Below are positions 22,985-33,830 of a DNA stretch of 64,000 nt, one piece after another (position 1 is the stretch's first letter; every line of letters starts with the position of its first letter). The notes beneath the pieces are model-generated. The model worked only from the letters and a program-made list of their open reading frames with translations, did not search any database and was not told the DNA's origin. This DNA comes from Delphinus delphis (lineage: Eukaryota; Chordata; Mammalia; Artiodactyla; Delphinidae). The stretch spans positions 51,426,006 through 51,490,005 of the forward strand of contig NC_082684.1 in the NCBI RefSeq assembly GCF_949987515.2, in the 5' to 3' direction. The translations under genes and the position numbers were made by a program.

Positions 22985-23545
22985 ATGTCCTTCTCTATGA
23001 AATGAGGATAATAATAGTATTTGCCTCAGGGGTTTATTGTGAGGATAAAATGAGATAATGCATGTGCTATGGGTTGACTTGGGGCCCCCCTCAAGATTCA
23101 TATGTTGAAGTTTTAACACCACAGTATCGCAGAATGTGATCGTATTTGAAGAGAGAGTGTTTTCAGAGATAATGAAGCTAAAATGAGGTCATTAGGGTGG
23201 GCTCTAATCCAGTATGACTGATATCCTTGTAAAAAGAGGAAATTCAGACATGAGACATGCACAGAGGGAAGACTATGTGAAGAGAGACAGAGGGAGAAGA
23301 CGGTTATCTACAAATCAAGTGGAGGGGCCTAAAAAAGATCCTTCCCTCACAGATCTCAAAAGGAACCAACTCTGTCAATACCTTGATGTTGGACTTCTAG
23401 CTTGCAGAACTGTGAGACAATAAGTTTCTATTGTTTAAGTCATGCAATCTATGGTGCTTAGTTATGGCAGCCTTAGCAAAATAATACAGCAGTAAAGTTT
23501 GTCTGCCAGAAGTAAGTGCTCCATAAATACTGGTGTATTAATCAT
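22985..23545 (+). repeat. MIR SINE split by an LTR
   Basis: Left piece 22985-23064 (TGAAATGAGGATAATAATAG, TGTGAGGATAAAATGAGATA) and right piece 23489-23545 (AAGTAAGTGCTCCATAAATA) join to make a continuous MIR once the LTR at 23065-23488 is removed. Confidence 0.75.
23065..23488 (+). mobile_element. MLT1-type MaLR LTR
   Basis: Runs in canonical MLT1 order from TGCTATGGGTTGACTTGG through AAGATTCATATGTTGAAG, GAGGTCATTAGGGTGGGCTC, CTTGATGTTGGACTTCTAGC, AACTGTGAGACAATAAGTTT to GCAAAATAATACA. Length and termini fit a complete LTR. It lies within a MIR. No coding capacity. Confidence 0.88.
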
Positions 23546-23689
23546 ATGATAACAATTCCTTCTTGTTGCTAAAAAACATAGTGGTTTAGATTTTTTGATG
23601 TGTATCTTCATGCTTTGTGTTCTCATGTATCATAACAATAACTAGATTTAAATTAAATGCTTTTCAAAAAAATTCTAGGGAGTGAAGAG

Positions 23690-24105
23690 GTATGTCGACT
23701 GAAAAAAAAATGCACAACCTAAAAGCTGAGAATTATGTTTTATTTGGTGGACTTACTGAGGACTATAACCTGGGATACAAGGTCTTAGAAAGCTCTGAGG
23801 GGCTGTTCCAAAGAGGTAAGGGAGGAACTGAAAGAAAAAACACATGTAGTCAAACATCAAGAATTACTACTAATCACAAAAACAGACACCTCAAGTTAAT
23901 GATTTTTGTGCTTTTCTATGCATGGGAAAATGCAAGAGTCTGGGCTTATTGAAATCATTCTTTTGATATGCATCCTAACTATCTATGACCAGTATCCTAT
24001 TGTTCTCCATCCTGAATTCTCCTCAGGGTGCACCATTAGAGGCAGTTGCGGTGGGTGATGGCTTGGTGGCTGCAATATCCTTTGTTTACTGAAATGGCAG
24101 GCAAC
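23690..24105 (+). repeat. LTR-like interspersed repeat, family not assigned
   Basis: Phrases such as ATGTTTTATTTGGTGGACTT, ACTGAGGACTATAACCTGGG, CTGTTCCAAAGAGGTAAGGG, GGAAAATGCAAGAGTCTGGG and GAATTCTCCTCAGGGTGCAC match a dispersed LTR I associate with cetartiodactyl genomes. Weak assignment. Confidence 0.4.
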
Positions 24106-24114
24106 ATTCTTTGT

Positions 24115-24190
24115 CTACAGGTATTACCTCTACTTTACAGATGGGAAAACTGAGGCAAAGGGAAATTAAAGGCCTTTACTCCAGCTGCTT
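24115..24190 (-). repeat. MIR SINE fragment
   Basis: TACTTTACAGATGGGAAAAC followed by TGAGGCAAAGGGAAATTAAA is the reverse MIR core. Confidence 0.65.
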
Positions 24191-24589
24191 ATATAATTGT
24201 TTTAACTAGGGTTTTTCCTAGGTGAGCTTCAGAATTCAATTCCATACATTCAGTAGTCAGCATTGTTCTATGGACTTTGGCCAGAAGATGAAATGATATG
24301 GGCTTTGCTTTTCAATGGAGAGAAAGACATAGAGACCAGTGTGTTGGTTACTTATCCTATAGTCACTCTCCCCTCTTCAGTTTATAGAATCCCAATTTTG
24401 TTCATTTTGCCAACCCCAGGTGATGAATTATGATTGGTTTAAGACAGTAATGACATTCTAGTTTTTGTAGCTTAAAGGATTCTAACTCACATAACCAATA
24501 AAAGTATAAAAAAGTAGAATTAAGGAAAATGTAGAAGTATGCTAAATCTACAGGGTCAGTATCAACACGATAGTGGTTAACCTTCTTTT

Positions 24590-24960
24590 GGAAGATAAAG
24601 GCTTTTGGAGGAGTCATCACTGAACTTTGTTTTGAACAATGAAAAGGAGTTTTCCAGGTGGATGAGGGGCAGGAAGTCATTCTAAGCAGTGACAACATTA
24701 TATGTAAGGGCAGAGATGAGCATGGCCCTTGAGTGTTAGAGAAAGTGACAGTAAAGCAATTCATATTGCAATGAAAAGGGCAGGGTGAAAAGTACTAAAG
24801 ATGAGGCTGAATACATCTCAAGGTTAGGTGATACAAGGCTTTATGTAATATGTTTACAAAACTGAACTTTATTCTGTGGGGGCAGATAATGAGGAACATT
24901 TAATTTTAAGCTGGAGAGAAACTGTGGTCACAGTGGTCATACTGGTGTTCCAAAAGATCA
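24590..24960. repeat. Ancient interspersed repeat, class not assigned
   Basis: The series GTTTTCCAGGTGGATGAGG, CAGGAAGTCATTCTAAGCAG, ATGAGGCTGAATACATCTC, GATACAAGGCTTTATGTAAT belongs to a dispersed old mammalian repeat also seen near 29560-30150 and 62040-62400. Confidence 0.4.
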
Positions 24961-24978
24961 ATTCTTCAAAGCATAAAT

Positions 24979-24982
<4 letters not shown>

Positions 24983-25028
<46 letters not shown>
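24983..25028. repeat. (GT)n microsatellite, pure
   Basis: Uninterrupted run of about 23 GT units; probably length-polymorphic. Confidence 0.95.
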
Positions 25029-25029
<1 letters not shown>

Positions 25030-25161
25030 ATTTATCAAAGCCAAGAAGAAATATAAAACTATTCATGTGAGAGACAGTGGAAGCTTGAACTAAGTCAGAA
25101 ACAGTCTGGATTCGCTCATTCACTCATTCATCCACTCAACAATTTTTTACTGAGCACCTTC

Positions 25162-25607
25162 TGCATTAGTCAGTGTCCCCCAGAGAAACAGAACCAATAG
25201 GGTATATATTTATGTACAAAGAGATTTATTACAAAGAGTTGGCTAATGTGATTATAGAAGCTGAGAAATCCCAAGATCTGCAGCTGGCAAGCAGGAGACT
25301 TGGACTTAGATTGGAACTTATACTTCAGCTCTCTGGCTTTCAGTCCAAGCCTAAAGGCAGGAGAGGAAGAGGCCCAGCTGGAAAACAGTAGGCAGAAAGT
25401 GTCAATCACCCTTACTCTTCCTGTTCTATTCAGGTGTTCAAAAGATGAGGGCCACTCACACTGGGGAGGGAAATCTTTACTCAGTCTACTGATTCAAATG
25501 TTAATCTCATCCAGAAACACCTTCATAGATGCACCTAGAATAATGTTGAACCAAATATCTGGGCACCTGTGACCCCATTAAGTTAACACATAAAATTAAC
25601 CACCAAA
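25162..25607 (-). repeat. 3' LTR of the ERVL/MaLR-type element
   Basis: The plus strand starts TGCATTAGTCAGTGTCCCCC and continues CAGAGAAACAGAACCAATAG; on the minus strand this is the LTR end. It is the same family as 28570-29095 and 8071-8545. Shorter than its partner because of deletions in the middle. Confidence 0.75.
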
Positions 25608-25799
25608 AGTCCACCCCTTGTCAACTTGACACCCATATGCACCTCCTTAAATCATACTTAATCTCCAAATAAAGACAATTAACAAGGTCATAATTCTGCC
25701 CAACATGGTATAACCACCTGTAGACAACTGAAAACAATCTAACCCCTACCCCAGAAGAGGAATTAAAGTCCTGAAGTGTTGTTTATGGATCTTCTTGGT

Positions 25800-25857
25800 A
25801 TCCCATAACTTAAATAATATGCATAACTTAAGTAATGCGATATTTAAGTTATGGGAT
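25800..25857. repeat. 17-bp perfect inverted repeat with inner palindrome
   Basis: Arms 25800-25816 and 25841-25857 are exact reverse complements (ATCCCATAACTTAAATA and its complement). The 24-base loop has a near-palindrome centred on CTTAAG. Lies in the ERV internal region. Confidence 0.9.
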
Positions 25858-27065
25858 GTTGTAAAGCCTTCACTTTTTCTAGGCCTCACTCGAAACCAGC
25901 AGCTTTTTGGGAGACTTGTGAATGGGCCAGAGTAACACACCCAAATGAAGAATATGCTGCCTCTGAAATCCAGAGGGGTCCACTAGGCATTATGCCTCTT
26001 TCTTGGTTGTAGGAGGGGCCAGATGCAAGGACTTATCATCTTAGAAGGGATGTCTCAACATGCCCCACACTACCGTACACCTAGAAATTTCACTGAGGTA
26101 GAAGGCTCTTGAACTTTTGTTGGATTTATTTCCCACCCTCTGGCACACATATGTCTTACCAATAAGTCTAGACTAGTTGCTACTTCTTGCTCACTAGGTC
26201 AAATCAGCATAATATCCTTGATTTAATGAACCAGTGTGATATCATGTGGAAGGAAAAGGCAATCAGGACCCCTGCAAACTATATTATGACATAGGGCTGG
26301 AGAGTTGATACACCCCTGATGTCAGACAATGAAGGTATATTACTGGCCTTGCTAGCTAGGAGCAAACAGCTTCTGATGGTCTTTATTAAACAGGTACAGA
26401 GAAAAAAGCATTTGCTAGATCAATAATTGCATACCAGGGTACCAGCCTCCCTTTCATTCAAGGGATTCTGGGTCTCTTAATTGGCTCAAGTTTGGGAATT
26501 GATTGAGGGACAGTGACTCTCTGTTTATATGATTCTGGTAAGACATCTGTTCACTTGGCCTAGTATTGTTCTGTTTATACAGACTGAGTAAAATTTTAGT
26601 AGGCTTCCTATCTTTTTCACTTCTAGGAACACCATGGTCAACCAACCAGTGCTATAGATCTGCTCAAATCATACTATTCTGATTGCTGCTTTGACCCTGC
26701 TGTTGATTACAGTAACTGTGTCCACTTGCCTTTGTGACTGAGTGCTGCCACTTAGCTCCTACCATCCCAGGATCTCATTACTCCCATTGCATTTACGTTT
26801 GCCAATTTAGTGACTGTAGTTCCCATTGTAAGGTCTGGCCTACAGTGGAAAGTGATCACAGAACTCTTCAAGGATGCCATGGCTTCAATCACAAATGTAT
26901 TTTTCATAGTAGTGGTAAAAGATATGTCTTCTGGACTCTCCAAGTGGGATGGGTAGGTCTTAAATGACAAATCTGCCCTAAGCGTTTGAATCTCTTCCTC
27001 TACATGAAACCAAGGCAGGTCTGGTATTTCTAGTTTGCTCACTGTGGACTACCTTTTGGTCTGTG

Positions 27066-27092
27066 TTCCAACCAACCAACCAACCAACCAAA
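27066..27092. repeat. (CCAA)n microsatellite
   Basis: Six CCAA units in a row. Confidence 0.9.
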
Positions 27093-27748
27093 GAAAATGT
27101 TAGAGCTTTTCCTAGCTCCTCAAACTGCAACATGAAATGCAGAACACATTTCAATAAATTCAGCCTGATCAATTTTATATTCCTTCCACCATTATCCCAC
27201 AACCTCTTCCTATACATGTTCCCTAGATTACTGTCTGTATTAATTAGAAAACTCAAGTAGTTCTCTTAGAGTGTCACTCATCTCCTCATGGGTCCCACAT
27301 TGTACCTTACTTTTAGGGACCTGCTGGGACTTGAGTCTAGTTATAGTTCTAGAGGCAAAGATCATGGTGGGGGTGGGTCCTGAGGAGAGTCAGCACTGTT
27401 GTGCATGGTAACTACCTCAGAAGAAGCCATTACATTTTCCTCAGTCAATGCAGGGTTAGTTCCCTCAGACTGGTATGGAAAGACTGTAGAGATCACTGTG
27501 AGGGAAAGGGCTACTACTACTGGCTGTGGGGAGGCTGCTTCTGCTAGGGGTGAGGAACTATCTTCCACTGGCAAAGAAGACTCATCAGAATTTAGGGGCT
27601 CAGTGTCCTCAGCTTCATCAGGGTCTTTCCATATGTCCCCATCCCAACTTACAGGATCCCATTCTTTCTCAATCAATGCCCTTGCTTTAAAAGTAGACAC
27701 CTCCCAAGGCTGGGAGATCAACTTGCATTGTAATTCATCCCCTTGCAG

Positions 27749-28095
27749 CAGGGGTCCCCAACCCCTGGGCCACGGACCAGTATAGTGTCGCCTGTTATGA
27801 ACTGGGCCACACAGCAGGAGGTGAGCATCGGGAACAAGCGAAGCTTCATCATTCATATTTCAGCCGCTCCCCACTGCTTGCATTACTGCCTGAGCTCTGC
27901 CTCCTGTCAGCATTATGGTGAATTGTATAATTATTCCATTATATATTACAATGTAAAATAATAGAAATAAAGGGAACAATAAATGTAGTGTGCTTGAATA
28001 GTCCCGAAAGCATCCCCCCCACCCCACCCCCAGTCTGTGGAAAAATTGTCTTCCATGATACCTGTCCCTGGTGCCAAAAATGTTGGGCACCGCTG
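27749..28095. mobile_element. hAT-type non-autonomous DNA transposon inside the ERV
   Basis: Termini are CAGGGGTCCCCAAC on the left and the complement of CAGCGGTGCCCAAC on the right, an inverted-repeat pair. The flanks are CCTTGCAG at 27741-27748 and again at 28096-28103, a perfect 8-bp target duplication, the hallmark of hAT transposition. It carries no transposase and is 347 bp. Removing it restores the gag-like reading of the host element at the join, so it entered after that element. Confidence 0.93.
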
Positions 28096-28569
28096 CCTTG
28101 CAGGATGCAGTTCTGCATCTGATTAGCAGCAATTCCAGCCCTGTGGCTATAGGAGATTAGACCCTCCTTCAGGGAACTCATAGAAGCTCTTAAGTCATTT
28201 ATGCAGACCTTGAGTTGGGAATTAGAATCCCTGAGCTCCTTGTTTTCTTTCACTATTTTGTCCAGTGGCGCTGGGACCAACCAATCAACGTCCTTTTTGT
28301 CAGTTTTCCTGAAATGTCCAAAAGTATATTATACAGAGTCACCTAGCCCCTTGCTTCTTTTAAGTGGTGGATTAAGAGTACCCAATGCAGAGTTTTTGTA
28401 TCTCTATAAACAGTTGACACCATAGACTATCAGTGCTCTCTTTACTACTGGAAATAAAGCCATTAGCATCCTTAATCAGATCAGAGAGTCAATTCCAGAA
28501 CTCTACGACCAAATCAGGAAACTCAACTTTAACATTCTATTCTTCTAGAATCACTCTCAGTACCAAAAT

Positions 28570-29095
28570 GTGTATCAGGATTTTCCGGAGAAACATAGTC
28601 AAAGGATGAATGAATTTATATGAATATATATATATACACATTCGCTCATATTACACATACATATTACACATATTACAGAGATTTATTATAAGGAATTGGC
28701 TCAAATGATATTGGAGCCTGAGAAGTCCCAAGATCTGAAGTTGGCAAGCTGGAGACCCAGCAGAGCCGATGGTGTATTTCCAGTCTGAGCCTGAAGGCCT
28801 GAGATCCAGGAGAGCTGATGGTATGTGTTCTAGTTCAAGTCAGAGTCCGAAGGCAAGAGAAGGCTAGTGCTCGGCTTAGAGACAGTCAGGCATATAGAGC
28901 AAGTTGTTCCTTCGTCAACCTTTTTATTCTATTCAGGCCATTCACATTGAGGAGGGCACTGGTCTTTACTCAATGTACTCATTCGGATGGTAATATCCAG
29001 AAATCCTCTCAAAGACACAATCAGAATAATGGTTCAGCAAACATCTGGGCACCCATGGCCCAGCCAAGTTGACAAATAAAATTAACCATCTCACA
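28570..29095 (-). repeat. 5' LTR of the ERVL/MaLR-type element
   Basis: On the minus strand it starts TGTGAGATGGTTAATTTTAT and ends TGTTTCTCCGGAAAATCCTG-ATACA. It includes an AT repeat around 28625-28640. Same family as the LTRs at 8071-8545 and 25162-25607. Confidence 0.75.
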
Positions 29096-29144
29096 TCTTC
29101 TGTGCTACACGCTCCTCCAGACAATGGGGAATTCCATCAGCGAA

Positions 29145-30150
29145 TAAAACAGACAAAGTTCACTGCCCTCCTTCACCTTACATAGCAGAGGGAGACAAAT
29201 AATGAAGAAAACAAGAGTGAAGAACAGGTGTCTTCTTGACTTTGACAGCGAGGTTGTATGGTGACACTGCCATCACCTAAACTAGGTAGGAGGGGGATCC
29301 GACTCTGGAGGGAGCCCTCCTGCCTCCTGTTGCTCCCTTATTCCTCCTCCATTGTCGTATTCCTGTGTGTGCTTTTAGTGCCCCACTCCCTGCTGTGCTC
29401 TGTTGTATCATGCAAGTTTATCATTATTGGGAGATGAGATCACATTTTGCCTCCAGTCTTTCTCCAGGTATTCAGTGGCAAATTTAAACAACCTATTATT
29501 TATTTTTAAAAAATGAAGCATCTACTATGTGTAAGCACCTGTGTGGTACTTACTATGTTGCAATTTGCAAAGCAAAAGCCCTGAGGAAAAGGTGTCGGTG
29601 AGTTGTAAGGAAGAGATCACAACAACAGGCTGGGACGATCAGGGGCTGCTCATGGAGCACTTGATCTCTGTTGAAGAATAGGTAGGATTTCAGAACATGG
29701 ATGGGGAGAAGGGAAGATTTTCTAGGCCAGTGGTTCACAACCTTGCTTGTATTTTGGAATCACTCTGGCTGTAAAAATAATAACATGTGGGCTGTGGGCT
29801 GCACCTCCAGCAATTTTGATTAACTTGATCTGGGGTGAAGCCTGAGTACCAGGATTTTTAAATCCTTCCCAAGGGTTTCTAATGGGCCGCTAAAATTGAG
29901 AAGCATTGTTTGAAGCTAAGGTGATCCAATGAACAAAAATGCCAGGTAAAAGTGAATTCAAGGAGCATCTGGGGATGGTGATGCCAGATTCCTGAGGGGT
30001 GTTTGTGTGTGTGTACACATGTCATCTGTCAGGAGCAAAGGTAAGTAGGGGTCAGACTGTGGAATGCCATGAGGACCAAAGTGAGAATGTTGGGAAACTA
30101 CTGAAGGATTTTGAGCAAGAAACAGTGTAATCAAAGTGTTTTTTTTTAAG
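29145..30150. repeat. Ancient interspersed repeat, class not assigned, interrupted by a hAT remnant
   Basis: GGAGACAAATAATGAAGAAAACA, GATTTCAGAACATGGATGGGG, GTCAGACTGTGGAATGCCAT and ACTGAAGGATTTTGAGCAAG match the same old repeat as 24590-24960. A hAT-like piece splits it at 29733-29918. Confidence 0.4.
29733..29918 (+). repeat. hAT-Charlie-like DNA transposon remnant
   Basis: Begins CAGTGGTTCACAACCTTG and ends with AAATTGAGAAGCATTG, near-inverted termini of the Charlie/MER5 class; the middle keeps a TCTGGGGTGAAGCCTGAG block. Confidence 0.7.
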
Positions 30151-30230
30151 GGGTATTATTTATAATTTGGAAATTAATTGCTTTGAAATAGAGGTTTGGC
30201 AGAATTAAAGATGTTGGCAAACAGCACTAG

Positions 30231-30408
30231 ACCAGTGCTTGCTCAGACTTTACTGTGCATACAAAACACCTGGGAATCTTGTTAACGTGTAGATTTTGAT
30301 TCAGTAGATCTGGGGTGGGGCCTGAGACTGCTTTTTCTAACAAATTTCCAGGTGATTCTGATGCTGCTGGTCCCCACACCCTATTTTGAACATTGAGGCA
30401 CCACTACT
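30231..30408 (+). repeat. MER5A-like hAT remnant
   Basis: The phrase order CAGACTTTACTGTGCATACA, GATTCAGTAGATCTGGGGTG, GGGGCCTGAGACTGC, GATTCTGATGCTGCTGGTCC matches MER5A. Confidence 0.8.
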
Positions 30409-30494
30409 CAGAGAGTTTCTCATATGGGAAACTAGAGCTAAAAAACAGGAAACACAAGCTACGGAAAGTATTGGCAATTCTTCATGGTTATTGT

Positions 30495-30612
30495 CCATTT
30501 TTCATAAGCTTAGAACAGGGACTGTGTCTTATTCATCCTTGAGTTCTGATAGTAACTTGACAGTGCTTTGTATGGATGGGGACTCGATATATGTTGACTA
30601 GATGAATGAATT
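30495..30612 (+). repeat. L2 LINE 3' tail
   Basis: GAACAGGGACTGTGTCTTATTC, then CTCGATATATGTTGACTAGA and TGAATGAATTA form a diverged L2 terminus. Confidence 0.7.
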
Positions 30613-32244
30613 ATTCCTTATAATTCATACCGTAATGCTACTCAAAAAAATTCTGGCTCCCTCATGGCAGCCATGCTCATATTTCCCGTTTTCCCCTCTA
30701 TTCCTTTTGGGAAAGAATCCACACTAATTTCCTCCGTGTTATCGCTGCTTGTGATGTTTTCTGGTTAATTTTAAATATCTTTCACCAAGGGGTTTCTATA
30801 GCAGTTGTAGAATTCTGGCAACTTTAGTATTTCTGTTTCCGTGCCTCAGTATAACTTCATTATTTTTTTATTGAATTTTTACAAACAGCTACTCTTTTAT
30901 AAAAGAACAAATCAAGTATTTGGGTCTCTCTTTCTCCTTCTCTCTCTCTCTCATTTAGATAAATATATACTCTGTCCGAATTGCATAGCTTTCTATTTTC
31001 AAGGAGAAAGATAAAATATTTCTCAGTTTAATATGTCTAGATGGAACGGATTTTCAAATATTTTATACTAACCTCTATACTTTAATATCTAGCAATCTAG
31101 CCTTCATTACGTTAAATGCATTCTAAAAAGTATCCTGTGCAAAATCCACAGATGACTCCCTGGCATACAAAATGGGTTCATCCGCATAAAAATGCAAATG
31201 AACTGTGTGCAAACGTAGGCCTTGAGCATCTGTAGAGAAAATAAAAAAAGGCTTCTAACTGAGCCCCAAGGAGCTCTACCCACAAGGCACTGATCTGCAG
31301 CCCCAGTAATGGCACTGGATACATGACAGAGTCTTTCTCTGAAGATACTTCCTGAGTATTTAACTAGAAATTCAGAAGTTTTTAATCAGAAAATGGTCTG
31401 CTTGAAAAGAATTAACGACCTGTTAGGGCTTTGCAGAGCAGAGTATCTCTACCCCCTGTCAGTCTGAGACTATATGGGTGTTGTAAATTTCCTGAATGAG
31501 AGCAGAAATTATGCGGTAATTGGATCAAACTCTGAACTGATCAATGAACAAAGAGAAGTAATTATTTAACCGGTGGCAAGCAAGAGCCTCTCAGCCTTTG
31601 GCTGGTCTGTTATCAGGACTACCTGGAACTGTGTGTGTGCAGGTGTTAGAAAACCTGATTGTATGACAGTCACACACTGTGGCAAATAGTTGGCAGAGGG
31701 AAGCTCTAGCCATTTCTTGCCTTCAGCAGGGAAAATGTTGCTGAAATTTTGTACCAAGTTTGTGTATATTAATGTCTTAAAACTCTGATAAGAATGATAT
31801 ATGTGTTACTATATTTAACTCTTTTTCATGGTTTTTCGTGAGTGAAAAGCACCAGAAATATTCTGGTGAAACTACAAATCACCCTTCTCACTACGTTTCC
31901 AAAAACATTATAGCACTTAGCAAATCACTCTTTCTGATACGTTTAATCCCTGTGGCTTTTTATTTTGCTTCTACCCAAGGCTGTGAGAACAGAGGGGAGG
32001 AAACCCGTACAAGTCCCTGGGGCTCAGTGATCCAAAATGAAACCACACTTGAGGACCCATCCTCTGTGCATGATTTTAGCCAATTTGTCCGTCCTAGGGA
32101 GTGGAGCATTTTTTCCCCAGTTGAGATTCTTGGGGGCCCTGCTTCTCTCTCTCTCTACACTTTTCTCTTGTTTTCTTTCCACAACTGTGTCCTTAATGAG
32201 TTCTTATATCTCTCATTTGTTATTTCAAGCATTGGACCAACTCA
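30613..32244. other. Unique sequence with CT tract, no gene seen
   Basis: A CT-rich tract lies at about 30930-30955 and another at 32143-32157. Open frames around 31566-32257 have no domain. No repeat named. Confidence 0.5.
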
Positions 32245-32604
32245 TTTTTTTTTTTAATTTTATTATTTATTTATTTATTTATGGCCGCGTTGGGTCTTTG
32301 TTGCTGAGCGTGGGTTTTCTCTAGTTGCAGTGGGTGGGGGCTACTCTTTTGTTGTGGTGCACGGGCTTCTCATCGTGGTGGCTTCTCTTGCTGTGGAGCG
32401 CGGGCTCTAGGCGCACAGGCTTCAGTAGTTGTGGCACACGGGCTCAGTAGCTGTGGCTCGCGGGCTCTAGAGCACAGGCTCAGTAGTCATGGCGCACAGG
32501 CTTAGCTGCTCCGCAGCATGTGGGATCTTCCCAGACCAGGGCTCGAACCCGTGTCCCCTGCATCGGCAGGCGAATTCTTAACCACTGCACCACCAGGGAA
32601 GTCC
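32245..32604 (-). mobile_element. CHR-type tRNA-derived SINE, long form
   Basis: The minus strand starts GGACTTCCCTGGTGGTGCAG and has a B-box-like GGTTCGAGCCCTGG and an A-rich tail with TAAATAAATAAATAA. CTCAT occurs before the tail (32241-32245) and after the head (32606-32610), a short remnant of a target duplication. Confidence 0.9.
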
Positions 32605-33611
32605 TCTCATGTTGTTTTTAAGTGATTCTTGGGTATATAATTATAAAGCCAATTGACAGACATAAAATTTTACTCTGAATAGCAGAATTTTCCTAAATCT
32701 TTCTTATGCAGTGCAGTTTGTAAATGAGACAATTTCTGTGTTAGCATATGTTCTGGAGTCTGGCCCACTCTGACAGTAAGAATTGGAAGCTGCAGGCTTT
32801 TCTTCTTCAACTTCATCTTTCTGTCTTCCTCTTCCTCTCTGTCAGTGTCTGCCTTAAGCAAATGGCAAAACAGATGAGGAGAGCTGAAGGAGCTGTGGGT
32901 CAGAGGGCAGAGGTGTCTTGTGTGCTTCTTATGGGGGGCGGGGTTCTGGAGAGGACAAGGTCCCAGGTAGGGAATGTCTTCTTGGCTCTATTAAACAGAC
33001 TCCCTCAGAGGCCTGTGATCCAGCCTGAAGCAGCAGAGTTATTTCATATCCCAGTAGCTGTCCCACATTTAGTAGAGGAAGCCACAGGAATGGAAATGTT
33101 CCCTTTAGGCAGGATGAAGTGAAGATCCATAGAAAGATGGGCGAGACCTGAAATGGAGGCCTCAGCAGATACATCGTGGATAAGATCCGGACTGACTCAA
33201 GAATCAGGTGGGCCATCCTCAGTGCCTGAATACCCTGAATACCTCTGGGAACCTTGCTATAAACCTGAAGGAGAGTGTGGGACCCCATGTTGATGAAGAT
33301 TAACGTTCTTCTTCTTGGAAAGAGAAATTCCATTAAATTATTTAAAAATAAAGAGAGCTATCACTCTTGCATACTTGAGCTTGTAGGCTTAGATTCATAC
33401 TGACTTCCTTAATAGGCTGTTAGAAGTATGTTTTGCAAGGTGGCCTACCATCCTCTTTTTAAGGCCACTTGTGTTAGAAGTCTTCTTTTAACCATTCCTT
33501 GTCTCTCTCTTGCTTTCTTTTAGTTCTCTCAATATTTTTCCTTTAATGGTATAATTGGAAGGCTTGGTACCCCTTTTTAAGTGGGGAGGGAGATGAACTG
33601 TGTCAGGAATT
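32605..33611. other. Unique sequence, no gene seen
   Basis: Overlapping open frames at 32748-33122 (+) and 32929-33333 (-) show no domain or splice support. Nature unresolved. Confidence 0.45.
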
Positions 33612-33619
33612 AAAGCTGG

Positions 33620-33822
33620 GGGACTTCCCTGGTGGTGCAGTGGTTAATATTTCGTCTTCCAATGCAGGGGGTATGGGTTTGATCCCTGTTCGGGGTGCTA
33701 AGATCCCACATGCCTCGTGGCCAAAGAAATAAACCCCAAAACATAAAACAGAAGCAATGTTGTAACAAATTCAATAAAGACTTTATAAATGGTCCACGTC
33801 AAAAAAAAAAAAAAAAAGAAAG
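33620..33822 (+). mobile_element. CHR-type tRNA-derived SINE, plus strand
   Basis: Starts GGACTTCCCTGGTGGTGCAG, has a B-box-like GGTTTGATCCCTG, the tail motif CAATAAAGACTTTATAAATG and an A-run followed by AAAGAAAG. AAAGCTGG on both sides (33612-33619 and 33823-33830) is the target duplication. Confidence 0.9.
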
Positions 33823-33830
33823 AAAGCTGG

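Larger units (their letters stand above)
25608..28569 (-). pseudogene. ERVL/MaLR internal region, gag-like remnants
   Basis: Reading leftward, an open stretch at about 28280-28110 encodes a charged, heptad-like segment (KIVKENKELRDSNSQL and following) that looks like the coiled coil of a MaLR gag. After the hAT insertion it continues to about 27362 with an acidic, proline- and serine-rich stretch including a WDPVSWDGDIW motif. Further left (27050-25650) only stop-ridden fragments remain and I could not place protease, polymerase or integrase. Corrected for the hAT insertion, the internal region is about 2.6 kb, in keeping with MaLR elements that carry only gag. Plus-strand open frames here (27399-27785) are antisense shadows. 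Confidence 0.6.
25162..29095 (-). mobile_element. Old ERVL/MaLR-type LTR element with both LTRs
   Basis: An LTR retrovirus-like element on the minus strand: 5' LTR at 28570-29095, internal region 25608-28569, 3' LTR at 25162-25607. The bases just outside are CCTTC on the left (25157-25161) and TCTTC on the right (29096-29100), four of five identical, as expected for a 5-bp target duplication. The internal region starts, on the minus strand, TTTTGGTACTGAGAGTG, which resembles the tRNA-Leu-type primer site of ERVL-class elements. It holds gag-like remnants with many stops and is interrupted by a hAT element. This is a dead fossil copy; the LTR pair differs substantially, which implies great age. 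Confidence 0.72.

Noticed and set aside
27399..27785. 128-codon plus-strand open frame
   Set aside because: Antisense to the gag-like remnant of the ERV.
32748..33333. Open frames of 124 and 134 codons on opposite strands
   Set aside because: No domain, no splice support, overlapping each other; kept as unresolved sequence.
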